Shown here: positions 14,801-22,652 of the stretch, piece by piece
Position numbering within the stretch: the stretch's first letter is position 1
How the letters are laid out: the number at the start of each line of letters is the position of its first letter
Assembly: GCA_902465435.1 (NCBI GenBank)
Contig: CABQNH010000027.1
Coordinates: forward strand, 1 to 26,766
Origin: an uncultured Eubacteriales bacterium
Lineage (GTDB): Bacteria > Bacillota > Clostridia > Oscillospirales > Oscillospiraceae
DNA: 26,766 nt
Direction: 5' to 3'
Notes under the pieces: model-generated
What the model was told of the DNA's origin: nothing
The model's input: only the letters and a program-made list of their open reading frames with translations
Databases searched by the model: none
Position numbers and translations under genes: made by a program

Positions 14801-15711
14801 TGTGCCTCACCTCCCACAATACGCTTGTCGGTCACCGCAAGGAAGACGTCGTCCATCTTGCCCTTCGTGATCTCATAGTCTGAAAAAAGCGTCGGATGCG
14901 CTAAGATCAGGCGGGTCGCCGCCGCCGTATCCGGAACGGCCAACCGCACGGCGTCGCGCAGGCGCTGGCAGGGAAGTCCCAGCACGGCGGCCTGCTCCGG
15001 CGTAACGCCGTACAGCGTGATGAAGTCGCCGGTATAGGCGTTCTTCAGCGCGAGCGGCGTACCCTCTGCGGCAATTTCACCGTGGTCGAGGATCACGACG
15101 TAGTCCGCGTCGGCTGCCTCCTCCATATAATGCGTCGTCAGGAAAACCGTCATGTTTTCCTGCTTCCGCAGCGACTGCACAACATCCCACAAAAGCTTCC
15201 GCGTCTGCGGGTCCAGCCCTGTGGTCGGTTCGTCGAGGATCAAAATGTCCGGCCTGTGCAGCAGCGCCCGCGCGATATCGATGCGGCGGCGCTGGCCGCC
15301 GGAGAGCTTCTCCAGCGGTCTGCCCAGCAGATCGGAAAAGTCCAGAAGCGCGGACAGCTCGGCAAGGCGCGCCCGAAAGGCCGCACCTGTAATGCCGTAA
15401 AGCGCGGCGCGGCTCTGCAGATTGTCGCGCACGCTCAGCGCCTGATCCAGTCCCGAGCCTTGAAACACGACGCCGAGCCGCCGCGTAATGCGGGAAAGCG
15501 CGCCGTCGACGCTCTCTCCGCAGACCAAAACCTCGCCTGCATCCTTGCGGAGCTGACCGCAAAGGATGGAGATCGTCGTGGATTTGCCTGCGCCGTTGAC
15601 GCCAAGAAAGGCGAACAGCTCGCCCGGCCTGACATGAAAGGACAGATCCTTGACGGCGTGAATGGCGCCGAAGGATTTATCCAGATGATTGATTTCAATA
15701 ATATGCTCCAT
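14797..15711 (-). CDS. ABC-2 type transporter ATP-binding protein
   Basis: A 304-residue ATPase of the DrrA/CcmA type. Walker A is GVNGAGKST (about 40-48), the signature is LSGGQRRR, Walker B is ILILDEPTTGLD, and the switch His is in TTHYMEEA. A C-terminal extension of about 80 residues follows (GVTPEQAAVLGLPCQRL onwards), usual for exporters of this class. The ATG after GGAGCACT is chosen; the longer in-frame form would reach back into the kinase-like gene. It pairs with the downstream permease. Confidence 0.94.
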   Translation of the reverse strand: MEHIIEINHLDKSFGAIHAVKDLSFHVRPGELFAFLGVNGAGKSTTISILCGQLRKDAGEVLVCGESVDGALSRITRRLGVVFQGSGLDQALSVRDNLQSRAALYGITGAAFRARLAELSALLDFSDLLGRPLEKLSGGQRRRIDIARALLHRPDILILDEPTTGLDPQTRKLLWDVVQSLRKQENMTVFLTTHYMEEAADADYVVILDHGEIAAEGTPLALKNAYTGDFITLYGVTPEQAAVLGLPCQRLRDAVRLAVPDTAAATRLILAHPTLFSDYEITKGKMDDVFLAVTDKRIVGGEAQ

Positions 15712-15719
15712 AGTGCTCC

Positions 15720-16253
15720 TTACTGCGCACGGCCGTCCCGACGCGTTTCCTGCCAGGCCTCTGGCGACCAGTATTGCAGTCCCCAGTTTGCAAAATCCCA
15801 TTGCCTTTGATAGGGGTTGCATTCATAGTCAATGTAAAACAGAGTTTCGTCCCGTACTACAAAATTCGTCGGGTAGTAGTCGATATTCAGGTCGTTTGCG
15901 TACAAAATCCGGCACATTGCTTGCACCTGTGCGATATACTTCGTCATTTCAACGCCGCGCTGCACCAGCGCAAGCGCCGTCTCGCCCTCGATGTATTCCT
16001 TTAGGATCCGCTCCTGCTGCGCGTCCGACTCCAGAAGCCGCGGCATGGGGATATCCAGTGCGCGCAGCCGCGCATAGTCGCGCAGCTCGGACGCCAGCTT
16101 GTCGCCGAACTGGTAATAGCTGCACGGCTCATGATGGATCTGCTTGATGACAAAGCGCTCGCCGCCGCGTTCGGCCAGATAGGAGTAGCCGCCCTTTCCC
16201 TTTCCCAGCAGCTGCAGAACGCCGTAGCGCGTTCCGTTGACGCAAAGCTCCAT
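15720..16253 (-). CDS. Protein-kinase-like phosphotransferase
   Basis: A 177-residue protein with a compact kinase fold. There is a glycine-rich loop GKGKGGYSYLAE (about 14-25), a lysine in FVIKQI, a hinge-like RILKEYIEG, a catalytic-loop-like NIDYYPTNFVV with Asp and Asn, and IDYECNPY in the place of the DFG metal ligand. It is shorter than Ser/Thr kinases (no C-terminal half lobe beyond the metal site), closer to RIO-like or small-molecule kinases. It sits 8 bp before the ABC ATPase and 29 bp after a small membrane protein, so it may modify or monitor the exporter or its regulator. The true substrate is unknown. Confidence 0.8.
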   Translation of the reverse strand: MELCVNGTRYGVLQLLGKGKGGYSYLAERGGERFVIKQIHHEPCSYYQFGDKLASELRDYARLRALDIPMPRLLESDAQQERILKEYIEGETALALVQRGVEMTKYIAQVQAMCRILYANDLNIDYYPTNFVVRDETLFYIDYECNPYQRQWDFANWGLQYWSPEAWQETRRDGRAQ

Positions 16254-16282
16254 ATTCAGCGCCTCCTTTGTCCAAAGCTCCG

Positions 16283-16414
16283 TCAATCGTCCTTCCGTTC
16301 GGCGTCTGCCTCCAGAATTGCGTTTTTCACGGCGTACTTTATGACAAAATAGGCGATTGCGGCGATTCCGCCGAACCACATCGCATAGTACAGCAGCATT
16401 GCAAGATCGCTCAT
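16283..16414 (-). CDS. 43-residue membrane protein
   Basis: A short gene that is easily missed. It starts with an ATG that overlaps the TetR stop (ATGA) and encodes MSDLAMLLYYAMWFGGIAAI followed by a hydrophobic stretch and a charged tail ending in ERKDD. One transmembrane helix is predicted by eye (about residues 6-25). The coupled start, the GGAGG on the minus strand just before it and the tight spacing in a five-gene operon support expression. The function is unknown; small single-helix proteins in exporter operons often bind or regulate the membrane partner. Confidence 0.7.
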   Translation of the reverse strand: MSDLAMLLYYAMWFGGIAAIAYFVIKYAVKNAILEADAERKDD

Positions 16415-17088
16415 GTAGGATTCCCTCCCGTCTGTACGCGCAGATCTGGATTCTGCGCTTCAATTTCCGCTCCCGCAGGCGTGTCACGTTGCGCGGGGAC
16501 CAGTGCGGTGATGTCGGGCACGCTTTGCCGAAGGACAAAAATCATGCCCCGGAAGATCTCGCCAAGCTGCTGCGCAATTTCCTGCTCGGTAAACGAGCAG
16601 ACCTGTGCGGTGCACAGTGCGCAAAGACCGTAGGTATAAACCCACATCTGGCGAAACAGATGCTCCGCCTGCGCGGCGCTGGCATGGTAGTCGCGCTGGA
16701 TGATCGCAATGTCGTTTTCCTTGCCGAAGGGGATGATCTGCAGCGCATGGTCAAAATCCGGTAGGCTTTTCATGCCCTCCATAAACAGCAGCCGGAACAG
16801 CATGGGCTGCTCCTGTGCAAATTTGACCCACTGCATGCCGCGCTTTTTATAGGCCGGACGAAACTGCTCCGCCGTTTCCATATAGCGGTCAAAGCAGGCC
16901 CTGGCGCGCGCCCGCACGGCGTTCTTCAGCTCCTCCATATCGCGGAATACCGTAAAAATCGGCGAGGAAGAGGTGCCGAGACGATTGCCGACCTCGCGCG
17001 CGGTCAGCGCATCCGCTCCGCGCTCGCATACTAAGAGATAGGCGGCGTCGATGATTTCTTCTTTGGTGTATTTGGGCTTTGGCGGCAT
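16411..17088 (-). CDS. TetR/AcrR family transcriptional regulator
   Basis: A 225-residue regulator. The N-terminal helix-turn-helix is KEEIIDAAYLLVCERGADALTAREVGNRLGTSSSPIFTVFRDMEELKNAV (about 9-58). A helical ligand-binding domain follows, containing FMEGMKSLPDF and the WVYTYGLCALCTA dimer segment. The C-terminal 30 residues are longer than usual and polar. It heads the operon that encodes the small membrane protein, kinase-like protein and ABC-2 exporter, and it probably represses it. ATG 17088 is chosen; a GTG two codons upstream is possible. Confidence 0.92.
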   Translation of the reverse strand: MPPKPKYTKEEIIDAAYLLVCERGADALTAREVGNRLGTSSSPIFTVFRDMEELKNAVRARARACFDRYMETAEQFRPAYKKRGMQWVKFAQEQPMLFRLLFMEGMKSLPDFDHALQIIPFGKENDIAIIQRDYHASAAQAEHLFRQMWVYTYGLCALCTAQVCSFTEQEIAQQLGEIFRGMIFVLRQSVPDITALVPAQRDTPAGAEIEAQNPDLRVQTGGNPT

Positions 17089-17120
17089 GAGCACCCGCCC
17101 CCTTCATTGTTTTAACGCGT

Positions 17121-17138
17121 TGTATAACCTTTGTTACA
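17121..17138. promoter_or_regulatory. Candidate TetR operator
   Basis: TGTATAACCTTTGTTACA is an imperfect 18-bp dyad (TGTA-AAC/GTTACA type). It lies in the untranslated leader, just downstream of the predicted start of transcription and before the tetR ATG, a typical place for autorepression. Confidence 0.5.
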
Positions 17139-17152
17139 GAACGTCTGTGTTT

Positions 17153-17181
17153 AATATAACTGCTTTGCGTCGTTTTGTCAA
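17153..17181 (-). promoter_or_regulatory. Promoter of the tetR-exporter operon
   Basis: On the minus strand TTGACA (17176-17181), a 17-bp spacer and TATATT (17153-17158). Confidence 0.8.
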
Positions 17182-17301
17182 GCGCTGTTTTCCACCTGCG
17201 CGAAAAGAAGGGCAATACCGCACCATGGAGTACGGCAGCTTTGCCGTGCGCTTTCATCATGATGTCTGCCGGAGCAACCGAAAAAGTTGGAATATAGGTA
17301 G

Positions 17302-17330
17302 CTGACAGGCGGCAAAAAATCGGTTATACT
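17302..17330 (+). promoter_or_regulatory. Promoter of the lipoprotein gene
   Basis: CTGACA (17302-17307), a 17-bp spacer and TATACT (17325-17330). Transcription from here gives a long leader of about 180 nt before the ATG. Confidence 0.7.
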
Positions 17331-17369
17331 GAAAAGTACACAGAAGGATCCCCCATTCCAGAGACGGAA

Positions 17370-17428
17370 GCAGCGGCTTTTTGGCGCGTTGGCCGCGCAT
17401 TTCGGCAGTTCGTCAAAAAAACCGCTGC
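17370..17428 (+). promoter_or_regulatory. Leader hairpin before the lipoprotein gene
   Basis: GCAGCGG with its T5 side and the A7 side with CCGCTGC form the base of a 59-nt hairpin, with a GC-rich inner part (GGCGCG/CGCGC). No U-run follows. It could stabilise or regulate the mRNA; no known element is recognised. Confidence 0.3.
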
Positions 17429-17519
17429 AGGGCGAAACATTGCGCCGCGCGCGCCGTCATGATAGACGAAGCAAAAAAATGCGCCGGTTCCCGGCGATGC
17501 AAAGAAAGGGGATTCTTTT

Positions 17520-18044
17520 ATGAACACAAAAAGGATACTGGCTCTGCTGCTTGCGCTCGCGCTGATGGGGTGCGCGCTGACCGCCTGCGGCAAAAAGGCG
17601 CAGAAATCTCCCAAGGACGCGCCTGCAACGTCGGAGGCATCGGCTGCGCTGGATCTGAACCGGATCTATAGCGAGCTTCTTGCGGCGCAGGAAGGCGTGG
17701 AGGAACCGATTCTCTTTGAAATGACCGATGGCGAGATGGATTCAATCTATCCGGGACTGCGCGACATTGCAGTTAAGCAGCGCGTCGCCTTCGTCGCGCC
17801 GATTCTCGGCGCGCCGTCGGAGATCGTGCTTCTGGAGGTTTCCGCGTCGGAGGATCTGGAGAAGGTGCAGAAGCTCTTCCAGACCCGGATCGACCAGGCC
17901 GGGGACAACCCGGAGCTGCCGGAGGAATCCGCGCAGTGGAAGGCAAACGCGAAAATTGAAACAAACGGAAACTATATCGGCATGATCGTACTGCCGGACG
18001 GCTATACGATTCCGGACGACGTCTTTACCGCCTTCGGCGGCTGA
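17520..18044 (+). CDS. DUF4358-like lipoprotein
   Basis: A 174-residue secreted protein. A short signal peptide ends in a lipobox; LTAC (Cys23) fits better than LMGC (Cys18). A Lys/Ser/Ala-rich linker follows, then a small domain with DSIYPGLRDIAVKQRVAFVAP…EIVLLEVSASEDLEKVQKLFQTRIDQ, the pattern of DUF4358 lipoproteins common in Clostridia. The function is unknown. AAAGGGG precedes the ATG. It stands alone behind its own promoter and is followed by repeat copy 5. Confidence 0.85.
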   Translation: MNTKRILALLLALALMGCALTACGKKAQKSPKDAPATSEASAALDLNRIYSELLAAQEGVEEPILFEMTDGEMDSIYPGLRDIAVKQRVAFVAPILGAPSEIVLLEVSASEDLEKVQKLFQTRIDQAGDNPELPEESAQWKANAKIETNGNYIGMIVLPDGYTIPDDVFTAFGG

Positions 18045-18084
18045 GCCGTCCGCGCGTCCATTGCCCGCGGCAGACATTGCGAGA

Positions 18085-18391
18085 GGACGGCGCTGCCGCG
18101 CCGTCCCAGCGTGTCAAAAAACCTTTTTGACACGCTGACAGACGATCAAGAAAGTTCGGAAGGCAAGGAATCTCGCGCCTGTAGGCGTACATAGGTACGG
18201 TAGGGCGCGAGTTCCGAAGAAAGTCAAAACAATTTATATGATTCAGTTTTCACGTTGTATTTGTTTAAATTCTGTCTCAAAAAGAGAACAGGCATATTTC
18301 AAATGGAAAAGCCCCAAATTTGTTTTCTTGTTTTGACGGTTACGAGCTTGATTGACAGTCTGAGACGGCGCGGCCATTGCCCGCGCCGTCC
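18085..18391 (-). repeat. Copy 5 of the repeat family with unequal flanking hairpins
   Basis: The core is at 18107-18362, inverted relative to copies 1-4 and 6. The flanking hairpins share the arms GACGGCGC and GCGCCGTC, but the loops differ: TGCC at 18085-18106 and GGCCATTGCCC at 18364-18391. This is the only complete copy whose two hairpins are not identical. The core is also more diverged in its AT-rich middle. Confidence 0.88.
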
Positions 18392-18432
18392 TTCTCCTGC
18401 CTGCCGGGGCGCAGGGATTTCAGAAAAACGAG

Positions 18433-19008
18433 GTGAACACGCTCTTGATCAGCGACGAGGAAATTCTCCTGCTGTTTGCGCATCGTGCACAGGATGTGCT
18501 TTCCGCCGTGCAGGAGAAATATGGGAGACTGTGCCGCGCCGTGGCGCGAAACATCCTGAACGATGAGCGGGACGTGGAGGAATGCGTCAACGACGCCTGT
18601 ATGCGGGCGTGGAACGCAATTCCGCCGGAGCGTCCGCGCTCCTTAGAGGCCTATCTCTCCCGCATCACGAGAAATTTGGCGCTCGACCGCTATGCCTATA
18701 ACCATTCCCAGAAGCGCGCGAGCGCGCTGACGGCCTCCTATGAGGAGCTGGCAGCCTGTCTGCCCACCGCGGAGGACGGCGTAGAGGCCGCGCTCGACGC
18801 GCAGCGCCTGCGTCAGATCCTCAACGCGTTTCTACGCGCGCAGCCGGAGGAGGCACGGCGCTTTTTCCTGCGCCGCTACTGGTATGGCGAGAGCATCGGA
18901 GAAATCGCGGGCGCCTGCGGTGCAGGAGAAGGCAAGATCCGAAGCTCCCTGTTCCGGACAAGAGCAAGGCTTCGCAAAAAATTAGAGGAGGAGGGCGTAT
19001 TTCTATGA
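18433..19008 (+). CDS. ECF-type RNA polymerase sigma factor
   Basis: A 191-residue sigma-70 family protein. Region 2 is seen as YGRLCRAVARNILNDERDVEECVNDACMRAWNAIPPERPRSLEAYLSRITRNLALDRY (about 30-87) and region 4 as EEARRFFLRRYWYGESIGEIAGACGAGEGKIRSSLFRTRARLRKKLEEEG (about 138-187). It recruits RNA polymerase to its own promoter set. The GTG at 18433 overlaps a GAGGTG sequence that would serve better as ribosome binding site for a TTG at 18445, so the start is uncertain by four codons. The stop overlaps the next gene (ATGA), a typical sigma/anti-sigma arrangement. Confidence 0.92.
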   Translation: MNTLLISDEEILLLFAHRAQDVLSAVQEKYGRLCRAVARNILNDERDVEECVNDACMRAWNAIPPERPRSLEAYLSRITRNLALDRYAYNHSQKRASALTASYEELAACLPTAEDGVEAALDAQRLRQILNAFLRAQPEEARRFFLRRYWYGESIGEIAGACGAGEGKIRSSLFRTRARLRKKLEEEGVFL

Positions 19009-20006
19009 AGAATGATTCTTTTTTTCTTTTCCAGCGCGCCGTAGATGACGATTTGCTGGAGGAGGCCATGCAGCCGCCGCGCCGCCGCAAACGACGCTAT
19101 CTTCCGCTCCTGCCCGCTGCGGCCGCAGCTTGCCTGTGCCTCGCGCTGGGCGCGGCGTTCCTTTTCCGTGGAAGCGGCGGAAGGGACGAGCAAAGCAAGC
19201 GGCAGGATACGCTGGTGCAGAGCACCAATGCGCAGCAGGAGGTCGGCGCGCAGACGCTGATGAATCTCGGCTATACGCTCAGCGTGCCGGACGGCGCGCA
19301 GGAGGTCGCCTATGCGCTGGTCGATTTGGGCGCGGCGTATTCCGCGCCGATGGCGGAGGTTTCCTATATAGTAGACGAGGTCTGCTATACGGCGCGCGCG
19401 CTGCACGCCGCACAGCCGACGGATCTTTCCGGCCAGACAGATGCGTGGTCGGAGACGCTTACTTGGGAGGACGGCGGCCTGGCACTCCAGCTTTGCAGCA
19501 ATGCACAGGAATCCTGGGTCGGCTGGTATGCGCCGGAGAGCGGGACGCAGTGGGGGATCTGCGCACAGGAGGACTCGCAGCCGCTCTTGAACACGGCCAG
19601 TCAGATCATGAAAACGCTTGGCTATGACGTTGCGGTCGCGCCGGAGGAGGCCACGGACGTCCGCTACAGCGTGTTCGCGCTGGGCGACGTGACGGTTGCC
19701 GAGACAAGCTTCCTGCTGGACGGCGTTTGCTATCGCTGGCATATGGCGCAGGGCAGCACAGAAGACCCTGAGCTGCTGTTTGATATTTCGGCGAGTGACA
19801 CGGCCTATGAATCGCAGGAGGAGACGACGCTGCGCTGGTGTCGGGCGCTGCTGTTCCACACGGACGGGGGCGGGGCAAAGCTCCTTTGGCTGGATATTGC
19901 GCCCGGGCTGGTATACAGCTTTGAGGCGGAGGACGCCGTCTCGCCGGAAAGCCTGCTGGAACTGGCCGAGCGGCTGTTTGTTCCGGCGCAGGACGAATCA
20001 CCCTGA
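19005..20006 (+). CDS. Membrane-anchored partner of the ECF sigma factor (putative anti-sigma)
   Basis: A 333-residue protein. A short cytoplasmic N-terminus (about 1-30, with DDLLEEA and a basic RRRKRR stretch) is followed by one membrane helix (about 33-54) and a large extracytoplasmic part. The outer part has two related repeats: LGYTLSVPDGAQEVAYALVD…SYIVDEVCYTAR (about 86-180) and LGYDVAVAPEEATDVRYSVFAL…SFLLDGVCYRWH (about 205-320). No zinc-binding HxxxCxxC motif is present in the cytoplasmic part. Coupled translation with the sigma gene makes an anti-sigma or signal-sensing role likely, but this is an inference. Confidence 0.8.
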   Translation: MKNDSFFLFQRAVDDDLLEEAMQPPRRRKRRYLPLLPAAAAACLCLALGAAFLFRGSGGRDEQSKRQDTLVQSTNAQQEVGAQTLMNLGYTLSVPDGAQEVAYALVDLGAAYSAPMAEVSYIVDEVCYTARALHAAQPTDLSGQTDAWSETLTWEDGGLALQLCSNAQESWVGWYAPESGTQWGICAQEDSQPLLNTASQIMKTLGYDVAVAPEEATDVRYSVFALGDVTVAETSFLLDGVCYRWHMAQGSTEDPELLFDISASDTAYESQEETTLRWCRALLFHTDGGGAKLLWLDIAPGLVYSFEAEDAVSPESLLELAERLFVPAQDESP

Positions 20007-20020
20007 CAGAAAAAAGCGAA

Positions 20021-20353
20021 AACGGCGCGAGTGGGGACTGCGGTCCCCGCTCGCGCCGTTCAGACTGTCAATAAAGTCCGTAACCGTCAAAACAGGAAAA
20101 CAGTTTTGGCAATTTTTCTTTCAGCGAGTCCATTTCATTTTATGGAAAAATTCAAATAAATTGAGTTCAAAAACAAGGAAATATTTATTGTTTTGACTTA
20201 CTTCGGAACTCGCGCCTTACCGTACCTATGTACGCCTACAGGCGCGAGATTCCTTGCCTTCCGAACTTTCTTGATCGTCTGTCAGCGTGTCAAAAAGGTT
20301 TTTTGACACGCTGAACGGCGCGAGTGGGGACTGCGGTCCCCGCTCGCGCCGTT
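20021..20353 (+). repeat. Copy 6 of the repeat family with identical 40-bp hairpins
   Basis: The core is at 20061-20313. Both flanks are the same 40 bases (20021-20060 and 20314-20353): arms AACGGCGCGAG-GGGGAC and GTCCCCG-CTCGCGCCGTT around a TGCG loop. Outside the left hairpin is an A-rich run (GAAAAAAGCGAA) and outside the right one CTTTTGT. Taken together the two outer sides make one complete bidirectional terminator, as expected if the core entered it and the hairpin was duplicated. Confidence 0.93.
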
Positions 20354-20415
20354 CTTTTGTATAAGCTGCATAAAGCACCGCCCTGTTTGTTCAAAAAATA
20401 AAACAAAAAATTTAG

Positions 20416-20443
20416 TTGCATTTTCTGCAAAAGCGTATATAAT
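20416..20443 (+). promoter_or_regulatory. Promoter of the polyamine operon
   Basis: TTGCAT (20416-20421), a 16-bp spacer and a perfect TATAAT (20438-20443) are followed by a leader of about 50 nt. Confidence 0.75.
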
Positions 20444-20502
20444 AGCACTTGTTTAGAAAACACGACCAAAAAGTTTGATAAAGATGAATGCGAGGCGACG
20501 CC

Positions 20503-21036
20503 ATGGATATCGGCAGTAAAATTAAGCATCTGCGCATGCAAAAGGGGCTGACGCTCGGGGAGCTTGCCAGCCGGAGCGAGCTTTCCAAGGGCTTTTTGTC
20601 CCAGCTCGAGCGAAATCTGACCTCCCCGTCGATCGTAACGCTCAGTGATGTGCTCGAAGCACTCGGTACGAATCTGGCTGATTTTTTCCGCGAGGAGAAA
20701 AACGACAAGACCGTTTTTAAGAAGGCGGACTTCTTTGTGGATGAGCGCGACGACTACACGATCAACTGGATCGTTCCGAACACGCAGAAAAATCAGATGG
20801 AGCCGATCCTGATCGAACTGCCGCAGGGGGCGGACTCCTTTGAAATCGAACCGCACGGCGGCGAGGAATTCGGCTATGTCCTCGAGGGCGCCATTCAGCT
20901 CGTCTGCGACGATACCAGCCACCGCGTGCGCCGGGGCGAGACGTTTTATCTCCACGGCCGCACCTTCCACCACCTGCATAACGACCAGAAAACCACGGCG
21001 CGCGTCCTGTGGATCTCCACACCGCCGCTCTTTTGA
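20503..21036 (+). CDS. XRE-cupin regulator (PuuR-like)
   Basis: A 177-residue regulator. The N-terminal Cro/C1-type helix-turn-helix is IGSKIKHLRMQKGLTLGELASRSELSKGFLSQLERNLTSPSIVTLSDVLEALG (about 3-56). The C-terminal cupin includes EPHGGEEFGYVLEGAIQLVCDDTSHRVRRGETFYLHGRTFHHLHN (about 125-168). PuuR-type proteins sense putrescine and repress polyamine uptake or breakdown genes. It is the first gene of the potABCD operon, 29 bp before potA, so it is the natural regulator of the cluster. The ATG follows CGAGGCGACGCC. Confidence 0.93.
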   Translation: MDIGSKIKHLRMQKGLTLGELASRSELSKGFLSQLERNLTSPSIVTLSDVLEALGTNLADFFREEKNDKTVFKKADFFVDERDDYTINWIVPNTQKNQMEPILIELPQGADSFEIEPHGGEEFGYVLEGAIQLVCDDTSHRVRRGETFYLHGRTFHHLHNDQKTTARVLWISTPPLF

Positions 21037-21065
21037 CAAGATCATACGGAGAGGAATAAAACAAC

Positions 21066-22652
21066 ATGGATGAAAAGAAAAAGCTGATTCAATTTAAGAA
21101 CATCGTCAAGAGCTTTGAGGACGGTCAGGTCGTTCTCAAGGGCGTCTCGCTGGATATCTATGAAAATGAATTCGTCACGCTGCTCGGCCCGTCCGGCTGC
21201 GGCAAAACGACGCTGCTGCGCATTCTGGGCGGCTTCCTGGATGCGAACGAGGGCGAGGTGCTCTTTGACGGGCAGGATATCCGCAAGGTGCCGCCCTATA
21301 AGCGCGAGATCAACACCGTTTTCCAGAAATACGCGCTGTTCCCGCACATGAATGTCTACGATAACGTTGCCTTTGGCCTGAAGATCAAAAAGGAGCCGAA
21401 GGACGTCATTGAGCAGAAGGTCATGCGTATGCTCAAGATGGTCAATTTAGCCGACTATTGGGATCGCAGCGTCACGGAGATGTCCGGCGGACAGCAGCAG
21501 CGCGTCGCCATTGCGCGCGCGCTCGTCAACGAGCCGAGCGTCCTGCTGCTCGACGAGCCGCTGGGCGCGCTCGATCTCAAGCTCCGCAAGGAAATGCAGA
21601 AGGAGCTGAAGCGAATTCAGGAGGAGGTCGGCATCACCTTCATTTTCGTCACGCACGATCAGGAGGAAGCGCTGACCATGTCCGATAAGATCGTTGTCAT
21701 GCGCGACGGCGAAATCCAGCAGATCGGCACGCCGACCGAGATCTATCAGCGCCCCGTCAACCGCTTCGTCGCAAACTTTATCGGCGAGACGAACATTGTG
21801 GACGGCGTCATGCTGGAGGACGGGCTTGTTATGTTTGAGGACAAAAAGTTCTCCTGCCTTGCCCGCGGCTTTGCAAAGAATGAAAAGGTGGACGTCATCA
21901 TCCGGCCGGAGCATATGGACGTTGTCGCCCGGCAGGACGGAATGCTGCGCGGCACCGTGAAATCGCAGCTCTTTAAGGGCTGGTTCTATGACACCGTGGT
22001 CGAGACGCGCATCGGCACGTCCATTACGGTCAAAATGCAGGTCTCGCAGGATCGCCCGGTGCATAACGAATCTGCCGGCGAGAAGATCAGTGCGAACGCG
22101 TTCTTCCTGGACCTTTCCGACTTGGAGGAGCTGGAGGATTCCGACATCGTCGCGCTGGCCTCCGCCGAGGCATGGGACGCCGCGACCGACGAGCCGATCT
22201 CCATCAAGGAAATCTCCCATGAAATCAAAAAGGAAACCGGCACCTATCCTGTCACCTTCTCCACGGCCGCCGGTACGTCCATCACCGTGAACTGCGTCGT
22301 GAAGGATCAGAACCGCGTTGTTTCCAAGGTCTATCAGGAGGAAATTTACGCCATGAACTTCTTCGTCAAGGTCGAGGACATTCTCGATTCCATGGCGCTG
22401 GACACCGACCTCAAGACCTGGGCAAACGCCTCTGCATGGAGCCTGGAGGACGGCACGGAGGTGGAGATCACAGAGGTCGAATACGACTTTGACTGGGAAA
22501 ACATTCAGCCCGGCGTTTACGACGTCACCTTCCGCACCAAGGGCTATGAATACAAAACCGCGACGACCCGCAGTCTGGAGCTTGGCGCCGTGGTCGGCCT
22601 GTCCTTCCATCCGGAGGATATTCACGTCATGAAAAAAGAGGGGAGCTATTGA
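21066..22652 (+). CDS. potA: Spermidine/putrescine ABC transporter ATPase with inserted Ig-like repeats
   Basis: A 528-residue ATPase, about 160-180 longer than usual PotA. The ATPase part is complete: Walker A GPSGCGKT (41-48), Q-loop FQKYALFPHMNVYDNVAFGL, signature MSGGQQQR (139-146), Walker B LLLDEP (160-165) and switch His in FVTHDQEEA. The TOBE region begins at about 275 (VDVIIRPEHMDVV) and its last strand GLSFHPEDIHVMKK is at 511-524. Between about 335 and 505 two related modules are inserted, about 344-414 and 429-500. Each has an FF-D/E-start, an Ala-Trp strand, an I-EI/EV strand and a GxYxVTFxT strand, reminiscent of Ig-like beta modules. The stop overlaps potB by one base. Confidence 0.92.
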   Translation: MDEKKKLIQFKNIVKSFEDGQVVLKGVSLDIYENEFVTLLGPSGCGKTTLLRILGGFLDANEGEVLFDGQDIRKVPPYKREINTVFQKYALFPHMNVYDNVAFGLKIKKEPKDVIEQKVMRMLKMVNLADYWDRSVTEMSGGQQQRVAIARALVNEPSVLLLDEPLGALDLKLRKEMQKELKRIQEEVGITFIFVTHDQEEALTMSDKIVVMRDGEIQQIGTPTEIYQRPVNRFVANFIGETNIVDGVMLEDGLVMFEDKKFSCLARGFAKNEKVDVIIRPEHMDVVARQDGMLRGTVKSQLFKGWFYDTVVETRIGTSITVKMQVSQDRPVHNESAGEKISANAFFLDLSDLEELEDSDIVALASAEAWDAATDEPISIKEISHEIKKETGTYPVTFSTAAGTSITVNCVVKDQNRVVSKVYQEEIYAMNFFVKVEDILDSMALDTDLKTWANASAWSLEDGTEVEITEVEYDFDWENIQPGVYDVTFRTKGYEYKTATTRSLELGAVVGLSFHPEDIHVMKKEGSY

